In this document: piece after piece, positions 45,685 to 57,521 of the stretch
How the letters are laid out: each line of letters starts with the position of its first letter
How positions within the stretch are numbered: the first letter of the stretch is position 1
From: Platycnemis pennipes
Taxonomy: Eukaryota > Arthropoda > Insecta > Odonata > Platycnemididae
Reading direction: 5' to 3'
DNA length: 64,000 nt
NCBI GenBank assembly: GCA_933228895.1
Contig: OW121846.1
Location: forward strand, 77,698,064 to 77,762,063
Position numbers and translations under genes: made by a program
The notes under the pieces: generated by a model
The model's input: only the letters and a program-made list of their open reading frames with translations
Databases searched by the model: none
What the model was told of the DNA's origin: nothing

Positions 45685-46003
45685 CCCTCCAGCTGGGTAT
45701 CCCACAGTTTCCACGGGCTACGCAACCATCCATTCTCTGCGGATCTCACTATTTCCACAGGATCGTGGTTTTTTTTACATCTGCCCTGCACATCCCGCAA
45801 TTTCCCCGTCTGATCCATGTATCCTATGTTGCTTTATGGTTTCGTAGTTCCTCATGTTCACCAATAGATGACACCTACATTCTCTTTTTGAGGGATGACT
45901 ACACGCATGTTCTTTCCCTATTTTCTTCCTTCTTCGTAATTTCAATGGTAAAAAAATACATTTTTTTTCGCCAGATTATAAAAAAAATAACCCAGTTGGA
46001 GGG
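45685..46003. mobile_element. piggyBac-like MITE, 319 bp, TTAA-flanked
   Basis: TTAA at 45681-45684 and 46004-46007. The ends CCCTCCAGCTGGGT and, reversed, CCCTCCAACTGGGT match at 13 of 14. Open frames crossing it (45488-45847, 45612-46007) end at the right TIR and are not genes. It lies within an IPPK intron. Confidence 0.88.
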
Positions 46004-46054
46004 TTAAAACGTCCATTCTCTTCTCTCCTCCCTGTTTATTTAGCATATGGATTA

Positions 46055-46260
46055 GGTTGGTATGGTGGCTAGAGCACTGGCATTCAACCCTCAAGGAATG
46101 TGTTTGATTCCCTCAGTGGTTCAGGTTTTTCAGTGAAACTATGGACCTTCCTTTAATTCTAGCTGGAGAGCTCTTCATGTGACATTTAACTTTGGACCTG
46201 TGGCATTGGTAGTGGGTAAACACTGCTGGGTTTCTCTCCAATCTTCCCCTGATTCTGTAG
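46055..46260 (+). repeat. SINE2 copy
   Basis: tRNA-like head GGTTGGTATGGTGGCTAGAG, CACTGGCATTCAACCCTC, B-box-like TTTGATTCCC, then the TGGGTTTCTCTCCAATCTTC body landmark seen in reverse at 16098-16335. Confidence 0.65.
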
Positions 46261-47214
46261 AAACTTGCCATTGCTCTATTTCCCACGTCTCCTTAATGAT
46301 GTAAATGATCTTGATCATTTATTGTCTCCTCCCAGGCGCTCACCACTTGTCGAGCATTCAGCCTTCTATTGAGACCTTCAGTACTCTAATCCACATACAT
46401 GGTCTACTCCTTGCACCTATTCTGAATTTTTTATGTATCTTCCAACATTCTTAACATCACCTATCATGCCTTACCTTCTGTCCTTTCCTCTCTATGATTC
46501 CACCCATCAAGTTCCTAATGTCTATTGTAATGTCTTTCTTCTATTCAGGTTTCAGATCAATGCAAAGCCATGTTTCACATTCAAGGTTTTGCTTTCACAT
46601 CTTAATTCATTCATTGCAGGTTATTGGTATCATCCTTGTCTTCCATAGGAAGCAAAGTTATACCTATTGGCATTTGGCTCAACTAAGCCATGCCACTAAG
46701 CACGGGAGAGATTAAAATAATTCAACTTTTAGGGAATAGTTCAGTGTCCACCAACAGTTCTCATCTACTGCTAGGCCCCTCTCTCATCATTGTAATTTTC
46801 CACCTACTTCCATCTGCTCTTTTTTGTTCTTACATACTTTTTTTCTTAAATCTGATTCCTATGGTTTACTTTCTTCCGCCTCATCTTCATACTATATATC
46901 TTGTGTCCAGATTTGGAAATTCATTTAAAATAACTGCTATTCAGTAGCTCATTGGCTATCCAGCTGATGCCTCAACTGTTATGATTTATTTGGCTGTTAC
47001 CCTGGTTTCACCTCTTTATTTAGCTAGTCCCAGTCTCATAAAAGCATGCTCTCTACATATGCCAGGGAGCATAGGTGGTAGCGCACCTAGCACCTACCCT
47101 CTTCTCCTCTTATCAGTGTCCTCTCAAAGCCTCCATCTTCTTCTCTAGTTGTTGTTTGGCAAAGTGATATATAGCACACCTTTGTCTTTCCAAAGACAGT
47201 ATAATTAGATGAGG
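46261..47214. other. IPPK intron, no feature recognised
   Basis: C/T-rich intron DNA. The short frames here are composition artefacts. Confidence 0.45.
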
Positions 47215-47290
47215 CCATAATTCTTGGAGGAGAGGAAGGATGGAGAGAAACCCAGTATCAAAATTAGCCTACTCTAAATTCTTTTGCTGT
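47215..47290 (-). repeat. SINE2 fragment
   Basis: GGAAGGATGGAGAGAAACCC then ATTAGCCTACT match the plus-strand order at 16125-16160. Short and truncated. Confidence 0.55.
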
Positions 47291-47404
47291 AGTCAGTCAA
47301 CTTACCCTTCCCCATGTGACGGGAAAGTGAAAGACAACCATAATATTTTTTGGCAAGTGCAAATCAGAGGGTGATGTTGAATTTTAAGCTGTCTAAATAA
47401 AAAT

Positions 47405-47624
47405 GGGGTTATGGTGGCCTAGGGGGTAGAGCGCTGAGCTATGGACCAGAGGGTCCCTGGTTCAAATCACGGGCAAGAGCAATCTGGACACTCCCACCTA
47501 AAATACTTAGATTTGATTTTCTGCATGTTAGGACTTCATATGAAATCGCAGGTGGCCCAGGGAAAGGAATTGGGCCACCTACCCTGAATGTGTGAATTTC
47601 ACATGCCAATGGCTTAGTATGGGA
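47405..47624 (+). repeat. SINE1, 5' part (split by the foldback transposon)
   Basis: tRNA-like head ATGGTGGCCTAGGGGGTAGA with B box GGTTCAAATCA, then the body up to GGCTTAGTATGGGA. Its remaining 3' part resumes at 51503 (GTATGGGGTGAGCTCTACCC). The join gives the expected SINE1 order once one copy of the 8-bp duplication is discounted. Confidence 0.88.
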
Positions 47625-50600
47625 CAGCCCCCTGCATCTTCCTATGCCGTCAACAGAAAATATTTGGCCCCTTAATGTCCGTTTAGTTCCAGTATTGGCC
47701 GTCGAGCACCAGTGGTACTTTCGTCCTACTCCTCACAAGGGACCTTATGGAAAGGTCTCCTTTTTAACTGCCGAGAAACGTATTGAGTGTGATTTATGGT
47801 TTAATTCCTGCTCGCATCGAAGAAAAACCATAATTACTGAAGTAAGGACCTAAATATTTACCGAATTTAGGAATCTTTTGTCCTGTCAGTGCTACTTACC
47901 AACATAATTTTACACAAATGAATTACAATTTCTTTCCATCAAACATGCTAAATACGACCTGGTTCTATTCCACCGTTGTAAAAGTGTGGAATATAATATA
48001 ATAATATAGAATAAGTTCCTCATTCAAAATGCATAAAGCTATAGTATTCCACACCGTGACGCATGTGACATTCTCAAATATATTTTCCATGATGAGACCG
48101 AAAGGGGATTACCAACTCCATGATACGTATAATCAAATATCGGCAACGTATCTTTGTGATGCACACTAATCGCGATGATAAAATTTGCATAGTAATTTTC
48201 TACTTATCTTCGATATCGCTTTCTTAAGTCTAATGTTTTGGAATTTTGACGACCTCTTATAATTAAATTGAAACCGGTCAGGCCAGCAACAAGAAAAAAT
48301 GAATAAAATAACAAAATGTTTTTCTGCTCGTAACCTGTTTATTACGATTATGGCTCTGCAAAACCACATCAAACAATTTCCCTCTTGCTGTCTAAAAATT
48401 ACTTTCAAAATCCCACCATTCGTAGTCAATGAAACATTATTTCTTGGGAGATAACCAGAGTTCCTTTGTGAATTTCCTCTTGAGGGACTGAATAGTGGGC
48501 TGCAGAATTGAATAAATATTAATAAATCATACACTTTGTACATTGTTTCTCAAAAAAATTTACGTCATAGAAAATTTGGACATTTTTTTTCTTCATTGAA
48601 TACTCTATGTTAGCTTCAGAATTACATGTTTGCAAATTGCCTCATTCGCATGCCAACATAATAAAGGATTATGAAGGCCATAACTTCTTCGCAATGTTTT
48701 GATCAAGAAAAAAACAAATGATTTTTGTGGAGGATATCACCTATAGCAAGTTCAAAAACATTTACTTTCACACAATGTAAAATTAAAATGTGTTCCACAG
48801 AACGTATAAAACGAAGTAAATTTAAATTATGGTGCAAAGAGCGCCTTTAGTTTTTAGCTCAACTAATTTACCCACTAGTTGCACCGAATTTGCCGGTGGG
48901 TTTAGAAATTCTGAGCGGCAAACAGCACAATGTTAATCGTTAAACATTTGCTTAGAAACATAATGGCTTGCGTGATAAATTATACATTGAACGACTTCAG
49001 GGAGCACTTAGTCATGCTCTATGATGACATCTTCGACATCTCTGTACCCGTTTCCAGCCACAGCCAGCAGTTTTTCCTTGAGAGATTTCCTCAAGTCTTC
49101 TTTGTTTTTGCATATTTCTTTGATTTCATGCAGTGTAATCAAGGGATCCGAAATCTTATCCTGAAGTGTTCTATTGTGCAATTGTCTATTTTAGGGGGCT
49201 TAATAAGGCTGTACATATACACTAAGTAGTTTATACAGCTGCAGGAATGTTGGGGTAGCAGAGTGGTCATTGCTTCCTCCAGCTTCTCTTAGAGTTCCAA
49301 AGAACCGCGGAATGAACCGCAAAGGGACTTAAGATGAACAAAGTGATATCCTCCACAAAAATTATTCTTTTTTTCTCTTGCTCAAATCATTGTGAAGAAG
49401 TTATGGCCTTCATAATCAAATATTATGTTAATACGTGAATGATTTGATTCGATTCATTGCGAATGCACAATTTGCAAACACATAATTTTAAGGTGAACAA
49501 AGAGTATTCAATGAAGAAAAAATGTCCAAATTTTCTATGACATAAATTTTTGTGAGAAACAATGTACAAAGTGTTTGATTTATTAATATTTATTCAATTC
49601 TGCAGCCCACTATTCAGTCCCTCGAGAGGAAATCCACAAAGAAACTCTAAGGTTATCTCCCAAGAAATAATGTTTCATTGACTACGAATGGTGGGATTTT
49701 GATTGTAATTTTCCGACAGCGAGAGGGAAATTGTATAATGTGGTTTTGCTGAGTAATAATCATAATAACGAGGTTTATTATTATTATTTGGTTATCTACC
49801 GGTGAAGGAAGGTCTAAATGGATATTTGATTCTTCCTACTCCTAAATTTCACACCAGCCCCTCATACCTCCCATCATTGTATCCAAGCTGCCTGTTCATC
49901 TCCTCCCTCTTCCCCACTTCATTCTTCCCTCAATCACTTCCTTTAAAACACCATCCCCTTTTATTACCTTTCATATCCACACCCTCTCTCTGCCTTCTCC
50001 TAATTTCATCTATCAAATTTCTTTCCTCTCCTACCAATTCTAGCACTTCATCGTTCGTCCTCCTTTCGACCCACCTTACTTTTTCCATCCTTCCCCATAC
50101 CCACATCTCAAAAGCCCTAACTGTATTTTCATCTTCTTTTTGTAAATCCCACGTTTCCACCCCATAGAGTGCAATGCTCCGTTCTAAACTTGTTACTAGT
50201 TACAGTTAGTCTTTTCTTCACTTCCCTACACAACTATCATTAGTTCACGCCTACGAGTAAAAGCTTCTTTTTCCAATGCAATTCTCCTTCTCACTTCAAT
50301 CTTATTATCACATTCAGATATCAGCACAGTTTTTACAAAATCCTCCGGCCAAGTCCCCTCCTCGTATATTCTATGAACGAGTTCATAAAATCTCTCCCTT
50401 CCCCGCTTTCCAACATTTTTCAGATACACAGCTGGGATGTTATCTATCCCTACCGCTTTACCCGCTTCATTTCTCGCAATGCTTTCTCTATCTCACTATT
50501 TAGTATTCCAGGGCCTACGTCATCCTGATCTATGTCCTTTTCCTCTTCTAAATCCTAGTTCCTAGGCCTATTTTCGGTATCATACAGTTCCTCAACATAT

Positions 50601-51502
50601 TTCCTCCATTGTCGCTGGATCTCCTCTCGTTCAATTGCTAAATTTCCCCTTCTGTCTTTGATGCACGGGACCGTTTTCCCTTTCTTGATGCCCGATAACA
50701 TTACTCGCAGCTTCTGTTCCTCAGTGAGGCATCTGTGAGAAGGCGTCTGACACCAGAGGGGTGGCCTATCAAGTGATGGTGTCACGTTAAAAACACTATC
50801 GTGGCAGGCAACGGGAAACCCCCTTAATTAAACTCTCCCAAGAACACAATAATTCCTTTTTTCTTGTTTCGGCCTGACCAGTTTCAATTTAATTGTAAGA
50901 GGTCGTCAAAATTCCAAAACATTAGACTTAAGAAAGCGATATCGAAGAGAAGTAGAAAATTACTATGCAAATTTTATCATCGCGATTAGTGTGCATCACA
51001 AAGTTACGTTGCCGATATTTGATTATACGTATCATGGAGTTGGTAATCCCCTTTCGGTCTCATCATGGAAAATATATTTGAGAATGTCATGCGTCACGGT
51101 GTGGAATACTATAGCTTTATGCATTTTGAATGAGGAACTTTATTATATTCCACACTTTTACAATGGTGGAATAGAACCAGGTCGTATTTAGCATGTTTGA
51201 TGGAAAGAAATTGTAATTCATTTGTGTAAAATTATGTTGGTAAGTAGCACTGACAAGACAAAAGATTCCTAAATTCGGTAAATATTCAGGTCCTTACTTC
51301 AGTAATTATGGTTTTTCTTCGATGCGAGCAGGAATTAAACCATAAATCACACTCAATACATTTCTCGGCAGTTAAAAAGGAGACCTTTCCATAAGGTCCC
51401 TTGTGAGGAGTAGGACGAAAGTACCACTGGTGCTCGACGGCCAATACTGGAACTAAACGGACACTAAGGGGACCAGTTTTTTTGGGTAGTTGCAGGGGTC
51501 TG
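47625..51502. mobile_element. Foldback transposon with arms of about 1 kb, hAT-like ends
   Basis: Ends CAGCCCCCTGCA and, reversed, CAGACCCCTGCA. Flanks GTATGGGA (47617-47624) and GTATGGGG (51503-51510) are an 8-bp duplication with one mismatch. The left arm (about 47670-48740) is matched in reverse by 50855-51465 and 49355-49770. The right arm is split by an RTE insertion. The central 600 bp (48745-49350) has one 99-residue frame (48930-49229) without a recognised domain. CAG ends and an 8-bp duplication point to hAT mobilisation. No transposase was seen, so it is probably non-autonomous. Confidence 0.82.
49772..50848 (-). mobile_element. RTE-like fragment inserted in the right arm
   Basis: Minus-strand coding pieces are a linker (REEIQRQWRKYVEELYDTEN, 50785-50555), an RT-finger segment (YELVHRIYEEGTWPEDFVKT, 50429-50226, fused to a later part by an internal deletion) and a C-terminal tail (FEMWVWGRMEKVRWVERRTN, 50160-49930). 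The 3' end is an ATT-type repeat near 49772-49790. It belongs to a different RTE lineage from 2240-5092, judging by the clear sequence difference. Confidence 0.78.
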
Positions 51503-51562
51503 GTATGGGGTGAGCTCTACCCCTCACCTATCAAAAACCAACCTTTAGGTTGAACACAACTT
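51503..51562 (+). repeat. SINE1, 3' part
   Basis: Continues the SINE interrupted at 47624: TGAGCTCTACCCCTCACCTA then AACCAACCTTTAGGTTGAA, the standard SINE1 end. Confidence 0.88.
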
Positions 51563-54161
51563 TTAAATAAAAACCCAATTTCTATAGCATTATTATGTTA
51601 CTATCTGTTGTAAATTCAGTATTAAAAATATTTTTGTGTTTCGATCTCTAAAATAGCCTTCAAAATGTAACATCTTGTCATATTCACAGCACCAAATTCC
51701 ACATCTCTCACACTGTCTTCATTTTGATCGTGCACACAAAACAGTTTTTGGGAAAGGTTTTATTCTCAGTCCCTAGAATTTTTTCACAAAAAAGTTTGTC
51801 AACAAGTCACCATTATTTTGTCAGCCCTAACTTTCTCCACTCAATGACTTATGACTCGTTCAGCTGTTGTCACAGCTCTGTATTTTCCCACTAATTTTAG
51901 AATGACAACATTTATAAATTTCCTAATTGAAATATTTTTCCTGGCACTTGTCTTGTAAAAATAATCTGCATTCGCCATGTTTAAATCAACAAGTTGAAAT
52001 AATATTTTTTTAATTTGCTTTAATGTCTGTCTTACACATTCCTGAGAACCAATCAACATATCAACCAACCAAATGTATTTCTTAGTCTACAATGATATCA
52101 GGTTTCAATATTTTTTTATTCATTTGGAAGCATTAATTCCACCCATTTATCTTTCCACTTTACATGTCCTTATACAAAATACTTTTCTCTTTCATGTGAT
52201 CTCATTTTCGGCATAGTTTGATCTTCCCGCAGAAGTCGACGTATAGTTAATTATCTACTCCATTGATGACACCTGCTGTCAACTACTTGTCAATCATTGA
52301 TGGTGCCCTTCCAATCTCTCGTAATGGTGGGGGTCTCACAATAGGCCAATACTCGTACTACCGCGGTTCCACTGTACTTGCTCATCCAGCTGTTCATTTT
52401 TCACTGCCCATGACTTTTTAATTTATAACCCTCAATGTGTTGCTTCTTTAGTTTCTAAACATTAGAAAAAAAATGGATATCAGGGTGGATGGCGGTATTC
52501 TAAACATCTAAGCAATGTCTATTTTTTGCTTCCTCTCATCAATGGCATGGAAAGTTGCTGATTTAGTTTGTTTCCAGCTGCCTCTTTTTTAAGATTTGTC
52601 ATGTCCATCCTAAAATTTATGATGTAATTTATGTTTCTGTGCATTTCTACTAGCAAATATTTAAAAATTGATAGAAAATTATTTAATTAAAATTGATAGA
52701 AAATTATCGAATTAAAAATAGGTAAGCACATTCATTATATGTATAAGGCCATCAAATAAATAAATGGTAATTTCAATGCAGAAGTAAGGCCTATTTCTCT
52801 GACCGATGTCTTCAACCACAAAAAATGTGACTCTAATCACAAATAATGTTGCATGTGGGGGGACGGCAATAACTGTTTAGAGTGGCAGAGTTTAAATTCA
52901 CGACGAAGCTACTCGGGAAAAACAGACAACTGCCGCGAGGCACAATCATGGAAATATAATGTAATTTTGTAAGGGTGCAGTCACAACAATATCGAGATAT
53001 TATCGAGAACTGACAATAAAATGAAGCCAGAATAGGCTAAATTCCCCTTAAAAATCATTTGAACCCTAAAATATAACAAATCTTCAGATTCAGATATAAT
53101 AGTTGCATCAGATGGTAATTTTGTATGTCTGTATGAAGGAGTTCATCTGATTGTGAGAGGTTTACGTCGGTTTGCAAGTTCTATTTAGACCAGAGGTTAG
53201 TTTTACTATCATTTTCGCTAACATAATAGCTGAATATGCTGAATATTTTACTCCTTGGAGGTAGTTGGCTCTTCATGGGGGTGTATTCTCAGTACGAAGT
53301 GTGGAGGTTTTTCAAAAATATGTATAGAGGTAAGATAGGAAGAGGTTTCTCCATGTAATTGAATACAAATTTTGGCGGGACCTTGAAGTCACTACGAAAA
53401 ACGGAGGTTTACGATATGAAGAGGTTCACTAGGTAGGGGTTTTACTCTATATGGTACCATTAATTCTCTGTTTCTTGGTGCCGGATGACATTCTAACCTT
53501 TGAGTGAAGCAAAATAATTTCTCCTTCTCTAAAGCCTTGTCATCTCATTAATATACCCTCTCTATCAATTTTTCCACCCTTTTTTTTTTCTAATTTTATT
53601 CCCTTTACAGAAAATAAACAAGATTTGATGCCATCCTCGAACACCATTTTTAAAGAGGCACTTCTCTATGGTTAAGGATTTGCACTCATCCAAGGGTCTT
53701 TTTTGCCTTTTTTTCTGTGCTTCTTGGTGCACAGTGCCTGACATTAACATAAAGCCAGTGCACTGTTGGATCATCAAGCAAGCGGTGATAATACTTGCAT
53801 TGCAAAATTCATTATGAGAGGTATGGGTACTTGAATGATTATGAAGTCACAGTGGTAGCGTAAAATATATCAATTATCAGCTTTTGGGTCCCTTAGAGTT
53901 GTTGTACTGGTAAAGGGTCCTATGTGTAAAAAATTGGCAATGATAGGATGTTATGGTATAGGTGTTGAGGTTATGTATACGCATTATTATTCTTGGTTTG
54001 GTTACATTTCTCACGGATGATCCTCTCCATCCCTGGGAAAACTTCCTTTGGAATTTGAATGAAAAAGTGCAGTTAGTCACTTATATTTCATATTTTTTGC
54101 TATTATTACTATGTGGATGTTTTAATTATTATGCACTAATAATTTTTGTTTCTTTTTCTAG
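51563..54161. other. IPPK intron; one MITE-end fragment
   Basis: AT-rich intron. 52190-52300 carries a single end of the MITE family described at 56125-56620 (TTTTCGGCATAGTTTGATCT, AGTTAATTATCTACTCC). Nothing else was recognised. A pyrimidine tract and acceptor close it at 54161. Confidence 0.55.
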
Positions 54162-54220
54162 GTAATGACTGGTAAAGTAGAAGGCCTCAGTCAATATTGT
54201 CCATTTGACTTATTTTCTGG
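54162..54220 (+). CDS. IPPK: IPPK exon: CPFDLFSG segment
   Basis: This short exon (59 bp, 19 codons plus two bases) follows TCTTTTTCTAG and encodes VMTGKVEGLSQYCPFDLFSG, using the split Gly codon GG plus one base. Family members have a Y-C-P-L/F-D-L-Y/F-S-G motif directly after the Cys-rich LK segment of the preceding exon, so both order and phase fit. The donor is GTAAGA. The intron before it is 10,081 bp and contains the foldback transposon. I looked for the following exon (NNLKIF-type motif) as far as 64000 and could not identify it by eye, so the gene probably continues beyond the window. Confidence 0.8.
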
Positions 54221-54319
54221 GTAAGAATGTACTCCTCAATTTATTAATTTTTTTTATAATAGAACTATATTATTCCTACATACCTTGTAGAATTTTTATT
54301 AAGTGTACAGTTATAATTA

Positions 54320-55900
54320 GTGATGGGGCGAATCCAAAATTTGATCGAATCCGAATCTCGAAAACTAATGCCTAGAGATCCGTGAAATTCGCGAGATGCA
54401 ATATCGCGAAATAACGCAAAATACAGCGAAATCGGAAAATAAAATGAAATTTCGCCTTTTTCGCGAAGTTTTCGTGAATTAGCAAAAAAATCACATGTAA
54501 AGAGTCATAATCGATTAAAGCCTAAGCCTTCATTGTTTAACGCTGCTGACGTTCATTCGCTCTATCTCATTACGATTCAAAGGTAAATTGGCTTTTGTAT
54601 CGCGCATATCGCATTCTCGTAATATCGCGCACTGTAATGATGTCTCCGTTGGAATTTGCCGTAAAATTAATCACCGCCTCTCTCTTCGATTCACATTTAT
54701 CAATCCTGAAATTCTCGGAAATATCTAGAATAATGCACTATCTCTCTTGAAGAATTAGGTGTTCTGAATCAATAATGTGCTGAACACGGCTGCGGAAGAG
54801 TGGAAATATAAGCTCACGCGCCCGGCACGTGTCAATGCCAAGCAGTAATTCCGGTGACTCACCGCGACGCAGTTGACAGCGTAATTGGATAACTTGTTGC
54901 AGGAAAACCTTTAGTGTGGGCCTAATGTAACAATTTTGTAGACTTAAACACGGCTGCTGGCTGGGAACAGAAGTGCCAGCAGTTGAGGCAAGGGGGGAAG
55001 TAACAGAAAAGATAGGAGGAGAGGGGGTGCTACTTATCGGCGGTTGATCGTCGGATATTCGGCACTCCACTGAGCTTCAATGCAAAAAAAAATCATTTGG
55101 ACACACCCCCAGTTCAAGTTTCTTTGTTTCCGATTGTGTGTAGTTATGCGTGCTTCTTTCACTGCCTTTTTTGTTATGTAAAATGCTTAATAAAAGTATA
55201 AGCATTCGCAAAATGTGTACCAAAAATAATAAAACACCTAGAAATGCACAAAAATTGTAACATTTTGATAACACCGCTAATGTTTTCTATAACACCGAAA
55301 TCTCATAGTTTTAAAACTAATTTTAGCAAAAAATAAAACCACTTTCACGGACCTCTACTAGTGCCAAATCCTGATCCTCCTGAATTTCATTAAATTCAAA
55401 TCTTCCTTTTATCTGTAAATTGTTAAATCTTCCTTTCTCGTGAATTCTCTAATTAAATCCAATTGAAGCTGAATCTTATTTCTTAAGGTAAATAATAAAT
55501 GAATAATGGTCACATAATCCCCACTCACTGAAATTAAGGACATGTTCGAGGGCAAATATAAAGAATGCGTAATTTCTTAAGTAAATCAAAGTTTAATTTT
55601 TCTTAAGTAAAATTGAAATTCAATGAAAAGAGATAATAAGTTTTTGTTTAGAAAATGCAGCATTTTCACTCAATCAGGATCCAATCGATTTCTTTTTTTA
55701 CCAACCAAATTTCCAGCGGTACTGAAGGCTCTTTCTGAAAATACTGTTGCTGGAAGAATTCAGAGGAACTTTTTTGTTATAATTTTCAAATTGGGGAATT
55801 TCAAAGAATTCATATCTGGAGAATTATTATTTTTTTATAATATGCTGCTTAAACATTTCCTACCATGGTATTTACGATTTAAATGCTAAAAAACGGGCAA
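54320..55900 (-). mobile_element. hAT transposon remnant
   Basis: The minus strand at 55756-55634 encodes SERAFSTAGNLVGKKRNRLD and, after one stop, VKMLHFLNKN. This is the hAT C-terminal dimerisation signature (SERxFSxAG and a final LxFLNKN). The left side begins with GTGATGGGGCGAATCCAAAA, a hAT-like terminal sequence on the plus strand. The minus frame 55070-54738 inside has no recognised domain. Element borders and the right end are uncertain. Confidence 0.6.
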
Positions 55901-56124
55901 TTACAGTATGTCCTCTACCTACGCGGTTTCCGGAGTTACGCGGATGTTAGGCCGGTGACATGCTTACATTTCTCTGTGTTTCTATTGCCATGACAGATTC
56001 AACTGCGTGACAACCCACAACTCATTGCCAAGCACGCAAGAGTTGATGCCAAACAATGGGTGTTTGGAACGCCAACTCTAGTTTAAGACATTACATAGTT
56101 CGATAGGTGATATTTGATCATTGT

Positions 56125-56620
56125 GATGGTGAAAAAATCTGGTGTGATCAGGCATCAAAATCTTTTTCGGCGTAGTTTGACCTTCCCGCGTAAGTCAATG
56201 CATAGTTTATTAACTACTCCCTAGGTGACGCCTGTTGTCCATTACTGCAAAAAAAAGAAGTTTTGAGTAATTATTATTGTTTTAGATATAAATATCCAGT
56301 GAAAGGAAGATTGGATTTATGTTACTCTTGGCTTTTTCGTATTATGTAAACTTAACGGCCTCTTAAAAGATGGCATTTTCTGTAATCGTCGCCAATTGCC
56401 GCTGTGAAAGTGGCACCGCTAATGGTTCAAAAATGGATAGGTAAGTTGTGGTGTTTCGACTTACATGGATTTCTACTTCTTTTTTCGCTGCAATGGACAA
56501 CAGGCATCATCTTTGGAGTAGATAATTAACTAAGCATAGACTTGCGCAGTAAGGTAAAACTACGCCAAAAAAAGATGTTGATGCCTGATCACATCAGACT
56601 TTTTCTCCAGTCATTTTCAG
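56125..56620. mobile_element. MITE with inverted ends of about 120 bp
   Basis: The left (GTGTGATCAGGCATCAAAAT, TTTTCGGCGTAGTTTGACCT, ACGCCTGTTGTCCATT) and right ends (reverse complement ATGTGATCAGGCATCAACAT, TTTGGCGTAGTTTTACCTTA, ATGCCTGTTGTCCATT) are inverted over about 120 bp with about 85 percent visual identity. A third, single-ended copy lies at 52190-52300. No coding content and no convincing target duplication were found, so the superfamily is open. Confidence 0.75.
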
Positions 56621-57040
56621 AAAAAAATATTTCAATTCTGTCTTGTTGCAAGGTGTATTTATTAAGTTTTCTCTTGGTTTGAAAAATGACTGCACATTAA
56701 TTGTCCCAACTAACATTACTACTGCCACAAAAGTTAAACTATATTAACTACTGCATTAGTTGGCACCAGGCCTCTGACACTCCCTATTGTTACCGTGTTG
56801 TGATTTTGGCGCTCTTAGTGAGGCCGCGGAATTTGTGCGAACTTTTGGCGCCACCAGTAACTCCACCCATGAGAGCTCAGCCACATCCTTGTGATTGAGG
56901 GAGGAGAATGGATAATTAGCATTTTACATGCACAATTTTAGCTTTTTTGCTATTATAGTTTCCATAGTGCTGCTCCATACTGCATTTCGGTGTAAGCTAG
57001 TGGACGGAAGTAGGAATTAGATTTATTGTGGAAAAGCGAG

Positions 57041-57311
57041 ATGCCGCGAAGCTGTGTTGCTCCGAGCTGCAAGGAAGGTTATGGTTCAACGAAATCGAGC
57101 TTATCCTTCTTTTCTGCTCCTAAAGACCCCGATAAGATCTCCAAGTGGCAACGAGCTCCATCTAGAGCAAATTTTCAGCTCAAGCCAGGCCATTTGTTTA
57201 TGTGAGAAACACTTTTTGTCCATACCTAGAGCTTTAGTCAAGAAAACGTTTTCTCGGGCAAAGAGAATCAGAATTGATCCAGGGAAAAACTTGTTTACTG
57301 AAAATGAATGA
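57041..57311 (+). pseudogene. THAP DNA-binding domain of the P-like transposase, frameshifted
   Basis: ATG at 57041 begins MPRSCVAPSCKEGYGSTK, then a SFFSAPKDPDKISKW stretch and CEKHF. These are the C-x4-C, conserved Trp and C-x2-H zinc ligands of a C2CH THAP finger, at the N terminus as usual. A one-base insertion near 57200 shifts the frame just before CEKHF, so the first frame ends at TGA 57203-57205. The second frame runs to about 57311. Start choice: THAP proteins typically begin with Met two to five residues before the first Cys. Confidence 0.85.
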
Positions 57312-57521
57312 GAGCCCTCCCTCTCCATCATGAGTGAAACTGTGCTAATAACTATTTCTGTGTTTCAAGAACTGCGTAGAATTGAATTTTGTGTACCTCT
57401 GTCATTCACATGGGTCAGAAGTTTTCCTAAATTTGGACCGAAAGTGGTGATTTTTACTCAGCTAATGTCATTGATGTTGCCTGATTGAAGAGTAAGTACG
57501 GCGATTTTCAAAGAAATTTGC

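Noticed and set aside
45488..46007. Two overlapping hydrophobic frames resembling a membrane protein
   Set aside because: They coincide with a TTAA-flanked MITE, ending at its right inverted repeat; the hydrophobicity comes from C/T-rich composition.
47644..47853. 69-residue frame
   Set aside because: It lies entirely in the left arm of the foldback transposon, and its inverted copy is on the other arm; no domain.
48166..48543. 125-residue minus frame
   Set aside because: Within the foldback arm, not preserved as an intact frame in the opposite arm; no family signature.
49802..50167. 121-residue Pro/Ser-rich + frame
   Set aside because: Antisense shadow of the minus-strand RTE C-terminal region (49930-50160).
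55623..55889. 88-residue + frame considered as the next IPPK exon
   Set aside because: The opposite strand carries the hAT C-terminal signature, which explains the open frame.
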